Part shown: piece by piece, positions 32,926-44,192 of the stretch
Layout of the letters: each line of letters begins with the position of its first letter
Position numbering within the stretch: the first letter of the stretch is position 1
Source of the DNA: Mercenaria mercenaria
Lineage: Eukaryota; Mollusca; Bivalvia; Venerida; Veneridae
Assembly (NCBI RefSeq): GCF_021730395.1
Contig: NC_069373.1
Span: 11,426,001-11,490,000 of the forward strand
Reading direction: 5' to 3'
DNA length: 64,000 nucleotides
The notes under the pieces: model-generated
Database searches by the model: none
Seen by the model: only the letters and a program-made list of their open reading frames with translations
Told to the model about the DNA's origin: nothing
Program-made: the position numbers and the translations under genes

Positions 32926-35103
32926 TATGGCAATTTCCGTCCCGTCAATAATTTTAACAATTATAATAATAAAGAAAATTTAAATTAAGATATCGACACT
33001 TCAATTTTGATGGGGTTTTCTTTTGCATAATATTGAAATGACATTTTTATATTTTCTTTATAAAACTGAAATGGCCAATGCTAAAAAAGTCGAAGTGTTT
33101 CATTAAACAAAATTAAAGATAGGGAGCATAGTGGTAGGCTGCTAATTTTTCATGCTGATGATTAGAAAATGAAAACCAAAATGGGTAAGTATAGGTGTAA
33201 TCTCGTTGTACACTTTTAAAGTAATCTTAGGGATATTTGGCATGGACTAGAAGCGTTATAATGGTTTGAACCTATAAGGACTTTGTTAAATAGAGAACAG
33301 TGACATGATCGGATGGTTTTGCGCGATAAGATTCTGTTTACAAGGCTGGGCTTAGTTTATACGTTGTGTAGGCATAGGAAATAGAGATCAATATAATTGC
33401 ACCTTTACTAATCCTACCAGGTGTTCTGTATTACAAAAGTGGATCTATTGTGACATTTTGATACAAGCAAAACTGTATTATCTGCACTATTATTTACCTA
33501 CTGGTACTTCGTTTTATTATTGGCTTGTTAAAAGTTAATTTTTTACCATATGTAAGTTGACAGAATCATAGGAACCATGTCTTGAGGGGTAAATCAAACA
33601 CAAATGAATAAATCCTTAATGATTTTGTTGTGCAAAAAAGTATGATATTGTGTCTTAAACAGTTTTCATTTTCCACTCAATTGTGTAATTGCAAGGGAAG
33701 TAAACTAATAGATCTCTACTTATAAGTACTAGCCCAAGGCAAGAGTTGTCATTCTTCGTGGATCACAACTTAAAATTAAAAATTAAAACTTCTGTTATTG
33801 ATATTAACAAAACTATCATAAACTTCACATTTGTGAAATCATTTTTGGTTATTTCAAGGACTTGGAAATTAATTTCTAGACTTTATTTAATGTAATTCTA
33901 TCACTGAAAATTTTAGGGCCTATCTCTACGTTGTGGCATAAAGAAACCTGGATCAAACTATTTTCCTCTAAATTTTTGGTGGTTTGTCCTGTAAACTTTG
34001 ATTTCGTCATACTGAAGAACTGGGTAAAAATCGATTCTATTATCCTCCCTTGTTTATCGAGATCAACGCTATACATTGTTGTCTCCCTTTCATCGTCTAG
34101 CTAAATATCGATCAATATCGGATATTTTTAGCGAGTGTTGTAGACCGGTATGCATTCTCGCATACCAGAGGTCTACCGTGGTTCCCCGGATGTACGTCTC
34201 GGGATTTTGACGAACCTCTGATGGATGAGAATGACCGTTATGGTTCAGCTATCTCCGCTTATCACATCACGGGAGGTGCCGATCAAAATTAACAGGATTA
34301 TAGATTAGAGATCTACTGTAAAAACGCGGGAAGAGGAATTTATTTTACACCAATTTTTAAGTACCGGGATTTCAAGCAACGTCGTTATATGATGAACGTA
34401 AAGACGTTAGGGTGACAATACTGTGTAAATGGTAGGGCACATCTGTAAGGAAAAACTATTTTTCCTCTATTGGGAATGGTATCTTCGGTGAAATCGCCTG
34501 TTTGAACTTTTTCTTGTATGTATCCAAGACCGTATACATAATAAATATATGAAGCTTTTCTGAATAAAAGTTTTTCACCTTCAAATCTTATACAGTCATT
34601 AAAAGCAGAATCATTGCTCTTGCATTTTGACAAAATGGCATATTTGGATACAAAATAATTTTGTTATAGAATACTCGTGATATTTTAATTACCCCACAGA
34701 GATTGTGAAAGTAAAGAGATATCGAGAGAAAAATAGCCAAAATGGTTTGTAAGCTTTTGTTCTTAGTTCGTGTATTTCTGTTTATTTATTGGAATGGGAG
34801 AGAAACAAATATAACGTTGAAAGAAAATGCCAGGCAGAGGTTTTATTATTGTGCCTATTGTGCCTCCTACATAAATATTATTTATTCTTGTATGTTATAT
34901 TTTGGAAAAGGTAACAAAGAAACGTTTACACTGGCTATGTCATGTATGCGGGCCAGAAGTGATATTTCTTGGTAATATGCTAACTTTTATTACATATAAT
35001 CTGACCAAGTCATGCTGCAAAACAGTAACAGAAATGAAATTGAAATAGACGGGCATATGCATTAACCCTTACTCTCTAGATTTCTATCTTTCAATTTTGC
35101 CAG
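32926..35103. other. No gene supported
   Basis: Includes a possible tRNA-like B-box region near 34190-34215 (minus) and an ATG in strong context at 34742 with a hydrophobic start and only 77 codons. Neither is sufficient for a gene call. Confidence 0.4.
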
Positions 35104-35256
35104 TAACATTAACTGTTAAAAGGGTTTTTACCAAAACGTCACAATGTCTTTTATCAAATCGTCACGGAGAGCACACGCCTCGCCCAGGGATCGACCTCAC
35201 GACACCGAGAACCGTAGATCTGCGTTCTCCCTATTGAGCTTAGCGGGCGGGCTATA
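35104..35256 (-). mobile_element. tRNA-headed SINE, minus copy
   Basis: On the minus strand it reads AGCCCGCCCGCTAAGCTCAA, then GAGGTCGATCCCTGGGCGAG and TCTCCGTGACGATTTGAT. These match the head and early body of the copy at 35876-36110. It is 3'-truncated. Confidence 0.6.
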
Positions 35257-35714
35257 ATTATGAACTATATACAGAAGATTTATATGTAGACATAATAGTC
35301 ATTTCTATAGTTTATTGTTATTTTTTTGTAAATACTCACAATAGGATCGAGCAAATCTGCTATCCTTTTTCTATGCAAACTGATCGACCACTTGAACAAA
35401 AACAATGGTCTTATCTCTAAATGCGTCGGTTGTTAAAAAGCCTAAACTTTTGTCATAACTTTAAAAGTAGTCAACGGATGATATCGAAAATGTTTTGAGT
35501 GTTGATCTATATTCAGTTAGATCACTTTCACTCTGACCCCTTAAACTTTGAAAAATATCGTATCTTACCACATGAAAGCTGAACATGATACCTTTTTATC
35601 AAATGTTTTAGAATTTTAAACATATTTTGGCTAAGGTTAACGACGTCTTCATGACATCCAACGTTTCAACTAAACCACACTTATTTTCAAATGCTTTTCA
35701 ACCGTTCGTTTTTT

Positions 35715-35746
35715 GTGTGTGTGTGTGGGGGGGGGGGGGGGGGGGG
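35715..35746. repeat. (TG)n followed by a run of 20 G
   Basis: TGTGTGTGTGTG runs into 20 consecutive G (35727-35746), a prone site for length error and a potential quadruplex on the plus strand. Confidence 0.95.
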
Positions 35747-35875
35747 TTCAGCGAGATATCCGGGTTTGTTCACGCAACAAACAACCAGAAATTATGGCTA
35801 ATGAATGATTTGAATGATTATGCTCACTTTCAAGATAGATATATCTACAAACTACCTCGTTATCTTCAGTAGTTC

Positions 35876-36110
35876 GGAAGCCCGCTTAGCTCAGTAGGTT
35901 GGTGTACGGATTTCGATCCCCGGGCGGGGCGTATATTCTCCGTGACGATTTGATAAAAGACTGAAGTCTGAAATCATTCGTCCTCCACCTCTGGAAATTC
36001 ATGTGGGGAAGTTGGCAGTTACTTGCGGAAAACAGGTTAGTACTGGTACAGAATCCAGGAACACTGGTTGAAAATAGGAGTTAAAGCCAACTCAAACAAA
36101 CAAACTGTCG
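35876..36110 (+). mobile_element. tRNA-headed SINE
   Basis: GCCCGCTTAGCTCAGTAGGT and GGATTTCGATCCCCGGGCG form the A and B boxes. The body has TCTCCGTGACGATTTGATAA and GGCAGTTACTTGCGGAAAAC, and the tail is (CAAA)n. The middle of the tRNA-like head is shortened. Related copies lie at 35104-35256 (minus) and 46103-46310. Confidence 0.65.
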
Positions 36111-36996
36111 GTGTTTTACAAGTTCTTTGCATTATTTAACGGTTTGCCATGGACGTTCTTATAAATCAATGTTTATTGCAGACTGTAAAGATCAAGTGAA
36201 TTTAAACTTTTTGTAATCATCATTATGTGGTAAACCTTGGTTTTGGCAGAGATGTTTGTTTTCTTTTTGTGAATGTATTTATGATTTTGTTGTTTTAAAC
36301 TGTTTAAAGAACAGAGACACGGAGAGTATCTTATTACGCAACTATTGTGGAAGGTTCAAATTAGCTGGACTAACATTTGTTAAGTTATGAGCAAAAACAT
36401 TTTGCATATTTTTCCTGACTCGGAACACAGTTGCTGTAAAAACAAGTACCTGCTCTTAGATGCATATTAAATATTTTGTCATGGTATTTCTATTTTCGAT
36501 ATGTTGTTAGTATATGTCTTGACATTTATGCAAAGTTTGAGTACTTGACATTTTTTAATTTTAGAGAAATCTTGAAATTACACTTTGCTAATCAATTTCT
36601 TGTGTAGCTGGAACTGACCAAGGATTTTGTTTTGTAGGTTAATTGAATTTTGTAGATTTTATAGAAGCCTTGTTGCTCTCTTGAAATCCTTTAAAAATGA
36701 CAGATCGCAGCATTTAGCTATAGGTGATTCTTTATCAATATGGGTTTATCAGTTATTTCTTTGCCCTACTAGTTTACCTTTCTACTTAGATTAGAAATTA
36801 TATGTAAATTTAGAGCTAATTTTAGGAACCTTGGACATTGTTTCTATTGAAGAATAAATTTTAACTTTGAAACCTTTTGTATATGATTTTAGTATTCATA
36901 GAATATGCTGGAATTTATGTGAATTTTATTTGGAGCAAAATCAAATGCAAATTGTTTTATATCTTAAATGATGTATTTTGCCTTAATTTTGTATTA
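36111..36996. other. No gene recognised
   Basis: AT-rich, no structure seen. Confidence 0.5.
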
Positions 36997-38180
36997 TTAA
37001 TCCCCTGCCGTAGCGGAGGGATTATAGGAATGGTCTGCGTCCGTCCGTCCTTCCGTCTTTCCGTCCTTCCGTCCGTAACAAAATCGTGTCCGGTCCATAT
37101 CTCCTAAACCCCTTGAAGGATTTTCATGAAACTTGGGTCAAGTGATCACCTCATCAAGACGATGTGCAGAACCCATGAGTCGGCCTTGTCGGTTCAAGGT
37201 CAAGGTCACAACTCAAGGTCAAAGGTTTGAGCCTGCCATTTTGTGTCCGCTCTATATCTCATAAACCCCTTGAAGGAATTTTATAAAACTTGGGTCAAAT
37301 GATCACCTCATCAAGACGATGTGCAGAACCCATGAGTCAGCCATGCCGGCTCAAGGTCAAGGTCACAACATAGGGTCAAAGGTTTTGAGCCTTCCATTTT
37401 GTGTCCGCTCTATATCTTCTAAACTCCTTGAAGGATTTTCATGAAACTTGGGTCAAATGATCACCTCATCAAGACGATGTGCAGAACCCATGAGTCAGTC
37501 ATGCCGGCTCAAGGTCAAGGTCACAACTTAGGGTCAAAGGTTTGAGCCTTCCATTTTGTGTCCACTCTATATATCCTAAACTCCTTGAAGGATTTTCATC
37601 AAACTTGGGTCAAACGATCACCTCATCAAGGCGATTTGCAGAACGTATGAGTCAGCCATGTCGGCTCAAGGTCAAGGTCACAACTGAAGGTCAAAGGTTT
37701 GAGCCTTCCATTTCGTGTCCGCTCTATATCTCCTCAACCCCTTGAAGGAACTTTATAAAACTTGGGTAAAATGATTATCTCATCAAAACGATGTGCAGAA
37801 ATTATGAGTCAACCATGCCAGCTCAAGGTCAAGGTCACAACTAAGGGTCGAAGGTTTGAGCCTTCCATTTTGTGTCCACTCTGTATCTCCTAAACCCCTT
37901 GAAGGATTTTCATCAAACTTGGGTCAAATGATCACCTCATCAAGAACTCATGAGTCAGCCATGTCAACTCAAGGTCAAGGTCACAACTGAAGGTCAAAGG
38001 TTTCAGCTCTGTATCTCCTAAACCCCTTGAAGGATTTTCATGAAATTTGGGTCAAATAATCACCTTATCAAGACGTTGTGCAGAATTCATGAGTCAGCCA
38101 TGTCAGTTCAAGGTCAAGGTCACAGCTAAAATCAAAGGTTTACCCTTTCACTATCCACAGCAGTGGCGGGGGATTTAGCT
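36997..38180. mobile_element. TIR element with seven ~158-bp units rich in TCAAGGTCA
   Basis: Left end AATCCCCTGCCGTAG; right end, inverted, AATCCCCCGCCACTG. After (CCGT)n there are about seven units, each with CTTGAAGGATTTTCATGAAA, GATCACCTCATCAAGACGAT, CATGAGTCAGCCATG and GGCTCAAGGTCAAGGTCACA. The right end runs into a CTGTCTGTCAGACTG hairpin. No coding sequence. The internal array most likely grew by unequal exchange after the element formed. Confidence 0.62.
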
Positions 38181-38534
38181 GTCTGTCAGACTGCCTTGTT
38201 TTTTATTGTATGAGGCTATTTATAGAAATATTGGATCTTTGTAGCTATGAATGTGTGTTTATGAGTGGACTTTAGATTTTAATACATTTATAAAACTGAA
38301 CTTATGCTTATGTCTTCATTTCATTTGTGTTGACTTGTATTATGATCAAAGTGGTGTGATAATAATTAAACTTATTATTGCTGGCTACACTTAGCATTAT
38401 AATAACTTCGAAATAATCAAGAAAGTGGTTTTATAAAAAAAATTATAAAAAAAAATCATAGCTTTTCCTTAATATAATTTCGCCAGCGGTGTTGGTCATC
38501 ATGAACATTTAACCCCAGAACCCAGAAGATGCGG
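38181..38534. other. No gene recognised
   Basis: AT-rich spacer between two repeat elements. Confidence 0.5.
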
Positions 38535-39643
38535 GGAATCACATGATCAAAATAATCTCTAAACCAAAATAAAAATATGAATAATATGGGATAATACTTG
38601 AAGAATCTTTTGCTGTAAATTTAAAATATAGCCTATCATATGTATGGTGGCTGATTTCTGCCTTTTCGCGTTTTCGCCCCGCGACCCCGCCGAGCGAAAA
38701 CACAAGAATTAACAAGTTAAAATGGCGGGGGCGCGGGGCGAAAACTCGCTATTTAGCGTGGGCGTGGAGCGAAAACTCGCTGTTTAGCGGGGTCGCGGGG
38801 TGAGATTTAGTAACTAGTATGTCGGGGGCGCGAGACGAAAACACGATAATTAGCGCTGCTTAAACGTCGAGTTTTCGCACCGCGCCCCGACATCCAGTTA
38901 CTAAATCTCGCCCCGCGACCCCGCTAATTATCGTGTTTTCGCTTCGCGCCCCCGCTAAATAGCGAGTTTTCGCCTGGTGCCCCCGCCATTTTATCTTGTT
39001 AATTTTCGTGTTTTCGCTCGGTGGGGTCGCGGGCGAAAACTCGCTATTTAGTAGGGGCGCGAAGCGAAAACATGATGATTAGTGGTGTTGAGGGGCGAGA
39101 TTTAGGAACTGGAATGTCGGGGTGTGGTGCGAAAACTCGGCGTTTAAGCAGCGCTAATTATCGTGTTTTCGCCACGCGCCCCCGACATACCAGTTACTAA
39201 CTCTCGCCCCGCGACCCCGCTAATTATCGTGTTTTTGCTCCGCGCCCCAGCTAAATAGCGAGTTTTCGCCCCGCGCCCCCGCTATTTTAACTTGTTAATT
39301 CTCGTGTTTTCGCTTGGTGGGGTCGCGGGGCGAAAACGCGAAATGGCAGAAATCAGCCACCATACATATGCCAACATACATGTATCCTAAAACTACATAG
39401 ATTCAATCACAATAACCTTTTGATTATCTGGAACACTTCAAGAAACTGACATTTATTATTTTCCTTAGTGTTTGTAATTACAGGATATCTATCATTATTG
39501 TCAACTACATGATAATTTAACAATTTTCATTAGTCACATGATAGGCTATGTTTAAATTTCATATCTTATCATGGCAGGAAATTTATTCATGTTCTTCAAA
39601 ATATAACTTTGGTTTAGAGATTATTTTGATCATGTGAGTCCCC
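38535..39643. mobile_element. 1.1-kb nested foldback with GC-rich core
   Basis: Outer arms 38535-38568 and 39609-39643 are inverted (GGGGAATCACATGATC / GATCATGTGAGTCCCC, then AATAATCTCTAAACCAAA). A second inverted pair lies at 38639-38680 and 39331-39368 (TGTATGGTGGCTGATTTCTG). Between these is the GC-rich core. The whole reads as one palindrome with nested arms. No protein is encoded. Confidence 0.68.
38655..39350. repeat. GC-rich palindromic core, CGAAAACTCGCTATTTAGCG units
   Basis: Repeated segments GCGGGGTCGCGGGGCGAAAA, TCGCTATTTAGCGGGGGCGC and their complements alternate in both orientations, so almost every part can pair with a neighbour. CpG is abundant in an otherwise CpG-poor, AT-rich region. 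Confidence 0.85.
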
Positions 39644-40427
39644 TGATCAGGTCCTCGTTGAAAGTTTTTCCTGTTAGGAGATGAACAGGGTTTACGACAA
39701 CCGTTAATGTTCTATGCAAAGTTATGGTGATTTCCTGTTTCAGATATCGTCTGGTTAGAGCAAATTCTAGAAACTCCATTTTTGAAAATTTTTCAACTGC
39801 GCCCAAGTTAGAGTTAGAACTGAGGTCGCTAAACTCCACTTGAAATGCAGTACATTAACCTCTCGGCCACGAAATATCAATTGTCCAGTATATATACCTA
39901 TGACTGGTGCAATTATCCAATGGTCGAGTTTATAAAAAGTATTACTTTCTATAGGAACCCAAAGTGATCTAAAGATTAACACAATCACTTACTACTTTCA
40001 AATCAAACAGACGAGAGCATGAGTTCGAATCTTACTGGAGTTAAAATATAGCATGCATTTTTTTGTTAATTCAATTGAAACTGAGGTAGGCAACGAAAGT
40101 AAATAGAGGATTTGGAAGCCAGATAGTTTACACACCAACTTTTTCAAGCTACAAGGTCTTTTGCTTTTGCTGTTACGCAAAGATCGCCTCACATATTGTA
40201 TCGACTATACCAACCATATTCTTTAAGTTGCGTGTTTCGAGTCGCTGCTATTAAATAAATTAGTCTCCCCGTACTTGGAAGTTATGTTTGAATGGGAAAT
40301 TGGCCGATAACATTTTTCCTGTCCATATAAAGAAAGTAGTTGTAAACAGTTTATGAGGGGTTAAAACCCTTGTGTAGGGAGTAATCATATTAGTATGGAG
40401 TTTTTATTTATGGCTCTAGAACTCAAC
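39644..40427. other. tRNA-like scraps, no gene
   Basis: On the minus strand near 39890-39860, CGTGGCCGAGAGGTTAATG looks like a tRNA-Ser/Leu-type A box. On the plus strand near 40020, ATGAGTTCGAATCTTACT looks like a B box. Neither forms a cloverleaf. Both are probably SINE remains. Confidence 0.4.
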
Positions 40428-41280
40428 AAGAGCACCGCCTTGCGGGTGCTGACGCTCATCTGATTTTTTTGTATAATAGAAAAATTGTCTTACCCATGAT
40501 TTTCTAAGTCCAAAAAGGGTCATAATTCTTGCAAAAAGCAGGATGGAGTTATGTCTCTTGATGTACAGAGTCAGCTTATGATGGTGAACAACTGTTGCAA
40601 GTTTCAAAGCAATAACTTGAATAGTTTAGGAGAAAAGCTGACCTAAACATAAAACTTAACCAAGAAATCTGATATTTTCTAAGTCCAAAAGGGGCCATAA
40701 TTCTTGCAAAAAGCAGGACAGAGTTATGTTTCTTGCTGTACATGGTCAGCTTATGATGGTGAACAAGTGTTGCAAGTTTTAAAGAAATAGCTTTGATAGT
40801 TTATGAGAAAATCTAACCTAAACATAAAACTTAACCAAGAAATCTGATTTTCTAAGTCCAAATAATGGGGCAATAATTCTTGAAAAAAGCAAGATGGAGT
40901 TACGTTTCTTGATGTACAGGGTCAGCTTATGATGGTAAACAAGTATTGCAAGTTTCAAAGCAATAGCTTTGATAGTTTATGAGAAAAGTTGACCTAAACA
41001 TAAAACTTAACCAAGAAATCTGATATTTTCTAAGTCCAAAAGGGGCCATAATTCTTGCAAAAAGCAGGATGGAGTTATGTTTCTTGCTGTACAGGGTCAG
41101 CTATTGATGGTGAACAAGTGTTCCAAGTTTCAAAGCAATACCTTTGATAGTTTAGGAGAAAATCTGACCTAAACATAAAACTTAACCAGGCAACGCCGAC
41201 GCCGAAGCCGACGCCGACACCGATCAAGTGATGACAATAACTGATCTTTTTTTTTCTTCAAAAAATCAGATGAGCTAAAA
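40428..41280. mobile_element. TIR element with four ~176-bp units
   Basis: Starts AACAAGAGCACCGCCTTGCG with a GC hairpin (AGCACCGC/GCGGGTGCT) and then GCTCATCTGATTTTTT. Ends AAAAAATCAGATGAGC, the inverted copy of that motif. Four units of about 176 bp between carry TTTCTAAGTCCAAAAGGGGC, CAGGATGGAGTTATG and GACCTAAACATAAAACTTAA. A CGCCGACGCCGAAGCCGACG run precedes the right end. A diverged shorter copy is at 49005-49470. No coding sequence. Confidence 0.68.
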
Positions 41281-41319
41281 ATGAGTCATGAATCTAAATC
41301 CACTCATGTGCCGGACCCC

Positions 41320-41480
41320 TTTGGTCATGAACGGGAAACTATACTAACCCATTTCAATCGCGCATTTCTCACCTACAACGCGCAGTTCGGTAGATGGGTA
41401 CTATTCCAAACTAGTTGTTACATGTATTTATTTTCTATCGTACACCGGTCACATTTGCCTCAATTTTCTTATCGCAGGTT
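41320..41480. repeat. Third half-arm of the 26966-27875 family
   Basis: GGTCATGAACGGGAAACTAT through CGCGCAGTTCGGTAGATGGG and TACACCGGTCACATT match the left arm at 27048-27180. No opposite arm is nearby, so it is a solo half. Confidence 0.6.
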
Positions 41481-42409
41481 TCTTTTTTTAATTAATAAAC
41501 TAATACGAAGATACAATTTACTTCACATGTTTGTTTTCTAAAACCTCGTATATAAAATAATCATCAACTCTCAATGTTTAGCTGTCTTTTTTTTTCAAAA
41601 CAAAAGGAAATAAAAATTTCTAAATGTTTTCATTTTCTGTTAGATGAAAACACGAATTCGCTAACATCATAAGCTAGCATAATTTTTGTTTTTGTTTTTT
41701 AACATTTTTATATGAATCTATTAAGTAACGAAAAGTAAACTAAAATGCAAAAGGTTATGTTGCTTTCTATTGGCCAAAGCAATATCAAGATCAATGCAAC
41801 ATTTATGAAACAGAATCATTGATAGTATTATGGGAAAAGGCAGATATTTCAAGTTAGAGTTCGGTTTTAGTTGTCTGCATTTGATATGTGCCACCTGTGA
41901 CTTTCTTTCAGATTTACAAATACACTTTCAGGCCTTCTGCGTAATGTAAGGGAGCTAATCCAATTAGAACTGCTTTAACACAACTTTCTTGTTAAAAGCT
42001 GACCTTCTTCGGCACGAAAAAAAAAAGAAAAAGAAATTAACAATTTCTGACCTCGTGTGACTGATGTCTGATCGCGCATGCAATCTCGCGGTAAAGGCTT
42101 TATCAACAAATGTTGTTTTAGGAAAATCAGTTGTTTTTCTTTCTTTCTGTACAAAACCCATATGCAAGCATTCATCAATATTTTTCCCATGAATAACACA
42201 TTAAGTATGGATAAGTTCAAATTTTCATAGCTACTTTCAGTGACGTTTATTTTTACGGGGAACTATATATGGTACGTCTTTTCTCCTGATGTATGCAACG
42301 ACCTACAATTTTCAAATAGTATAGTGCGTGTAGTGTACCTAAGGAGAACTGCTTAAAAATTCCTTCGTCGTGCAACCAAATCAACTAAGTGCTAACTTCC
42401 CCTAAAGAT
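41481..42409. other. No gene recognised
   Basis: AT-rich; short A- and T-runs only. Confidence 0.5.
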
Positions 42410-43800
42410 AGACAGTTTGAGATTGTAGTACTTGTTTCTAAAAGATAGACAGTTTGAGATTGTAGTACTTGTTCCTAAAAGATAGACAGTTTGAGATTGT
42501 AGTACTTGTTCCTATAAGGTAGACAGTTTGAGATTGTAGTACTTGTTCCTAAAAGATAGACAGTTTGAGATTGTAATACTTGTTCCTAAAAGATAGACAG
42601 TTTGAGATTGTAGTACTTGTTCCTATAAGGTAGACAGTTTGAGATTGTAGTACATGTTCCTATAAGATAGACAGTTTGAGATTGTAGTATTTTTCCTATA
42701 AGATAAACAATTTGAGATTGCAGTATTTGTTCCTATAAGATAGACGGTTAGGGGTTCCTCAGAGATTGCAGTTCTTGTTCCTATAAGATAAACAATTTGA
42801 GATTGTAGTTCTTGTTCCTAAAAGATAGACAGTTTGAGATTGTAGTACTTGTTCCTAAAAAATAGACAGTTTGAGATTGTAGTACTTGTTCCTAAAAGAT
42901 AGACAGTTTGAGATTGTAGTACTTGTTCCTAAAAGATAGACAATTTGAGATTGCAGTATTTGTTCCTAAAAGATAGACAGTTTGAGATTATAGTACTTGT
43001 TCCTATAAGATAGACAGTTTGAGATTGTAGTATTTATTCCTATAAGATAGACAGTTTGAGATTATAGTACTTGTTCCTATAAGATAGACAGTTTGAGATT
43101 GTAGTATTTTTTCTATAAGATAAACAATTTGAGATTGCAGTATTTGTTCCTATAAGATAGACGGTTAGGGGTTCCTCAGAGATTGCAGTTTTTGTTCCTA
43201 TAAGATAAACAATTTGAGATTGTAGTACTTGTTCCTAAAAGATAGACAGTTTGAGATTGTAGTACTTGTTCCTAAAAAATAGACAGTTTGAGATTGTAGT
43301 ACTTGTTCCTAAAAGATAGACAGTTTGAGATTGTAGTACTTGTTCCTATAAGATAGACAATTTGAGATTGCAGTATTTGTTCCTAAAAGATAGACAGTTT
43401 GAGATTGTAGTATTTATTCCTATAAGTTAGACAATTTGAGATTATAGTACTTGTTCCTATAAGATAGACAGTTTGAGATTGTAGTATTTATTCCTATAAG
43501 ATAGACAATTTGATATTGCAGTATTTGTTCCCTATATTATAGACGGTTAGAGGTTCCTCAGAGATTGCAGTTCTTGTTCCTATTGGATAAACAATTTGAG
43601 ATTGCAGCACTTGTACCTATAAGATAAACAATTTGAGATTGCAGCACTTGTACCTATAAGATAAACAATTTGAGATTGTAGTACTTGTGCCTATAAGATA
43701 GACGGTTAGAGATTGCAGTTCTTGCTCATATATGATAGACGGTTCGAGGTTCCTATACGATAGACTGCAATACTTGTACCTTTAAGATAGACAGACTTAG
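42410..43800. repeat. 37-bp satellite array with ~400-bp higher-order period
   Basis: Unit CCTAAAAGATAGACAGTTTG plus AGATTGTAGTACTTGTT, about 37 copies. A variant unit with GGTTAGGGGTTCCTCAGAG recurs at about 42746, 43163 and 43545. The units around each of these repeat in similar order, so blocks of about ten or eleven units were copied together. Units degrade toward the right end. The array stops about 390 bp before the glycosyltransferase start codon. Confidence 0.97.
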
Positions 43801-44192
43801 ACTGCAGTGCTTGTTCTTATATGACATAATGTTTGAGTGTGCAATACCTGTACGTGCAACAAAACCTGTATGTTATAATAAACGTCTGATAAACATATTC
43901 AATGAATTGACTGAGCAGTACAGTAGGAATTGCACTAGAATTTGATAAAATTTAATGTTCTGATTGTTAACATCAACGTTTTGTTTTAAATGAATAAGCT
44001 CCTACCTGTAAGCGTACCCGTACTTGTATTCCAGAATAACGTACTTCTGAACACTTATTTCAGAATAAGTACATGTATATACACCTGGTTGACTTCAGAT
44101 TTCCTGAAGATAACATGAAGCTTAAGGAAAGTATTGCGAAAATATTGTTCTAATGTTTCTTGAAAACAAAACAAAAACTGAAAGAAAACGGT
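43801..44192 (+). other. Upstream region of the glycosyltransferase
   Basis: Last degenerate satellite units, then unique sequence. An in-frame stop (TAA 44151-44153) closes the frame upstream of ATG 44193. No TATA or CCAAT box is convincing. Confidence 0.4.

Noticed and set aside
34130-34300. Structured, GC-richer stretch as a small RNA gene
   Set aside because: Some complementarity (TGCATTCTCGCATACC) but no match to a known RNA fold that I could support.
34742-34975. ATG in a strong context with a signal-like N-terminus
   Set aside because: Only 77 codons, no homology recognised, and AT-rich DNA often gives hydrophobic frames.
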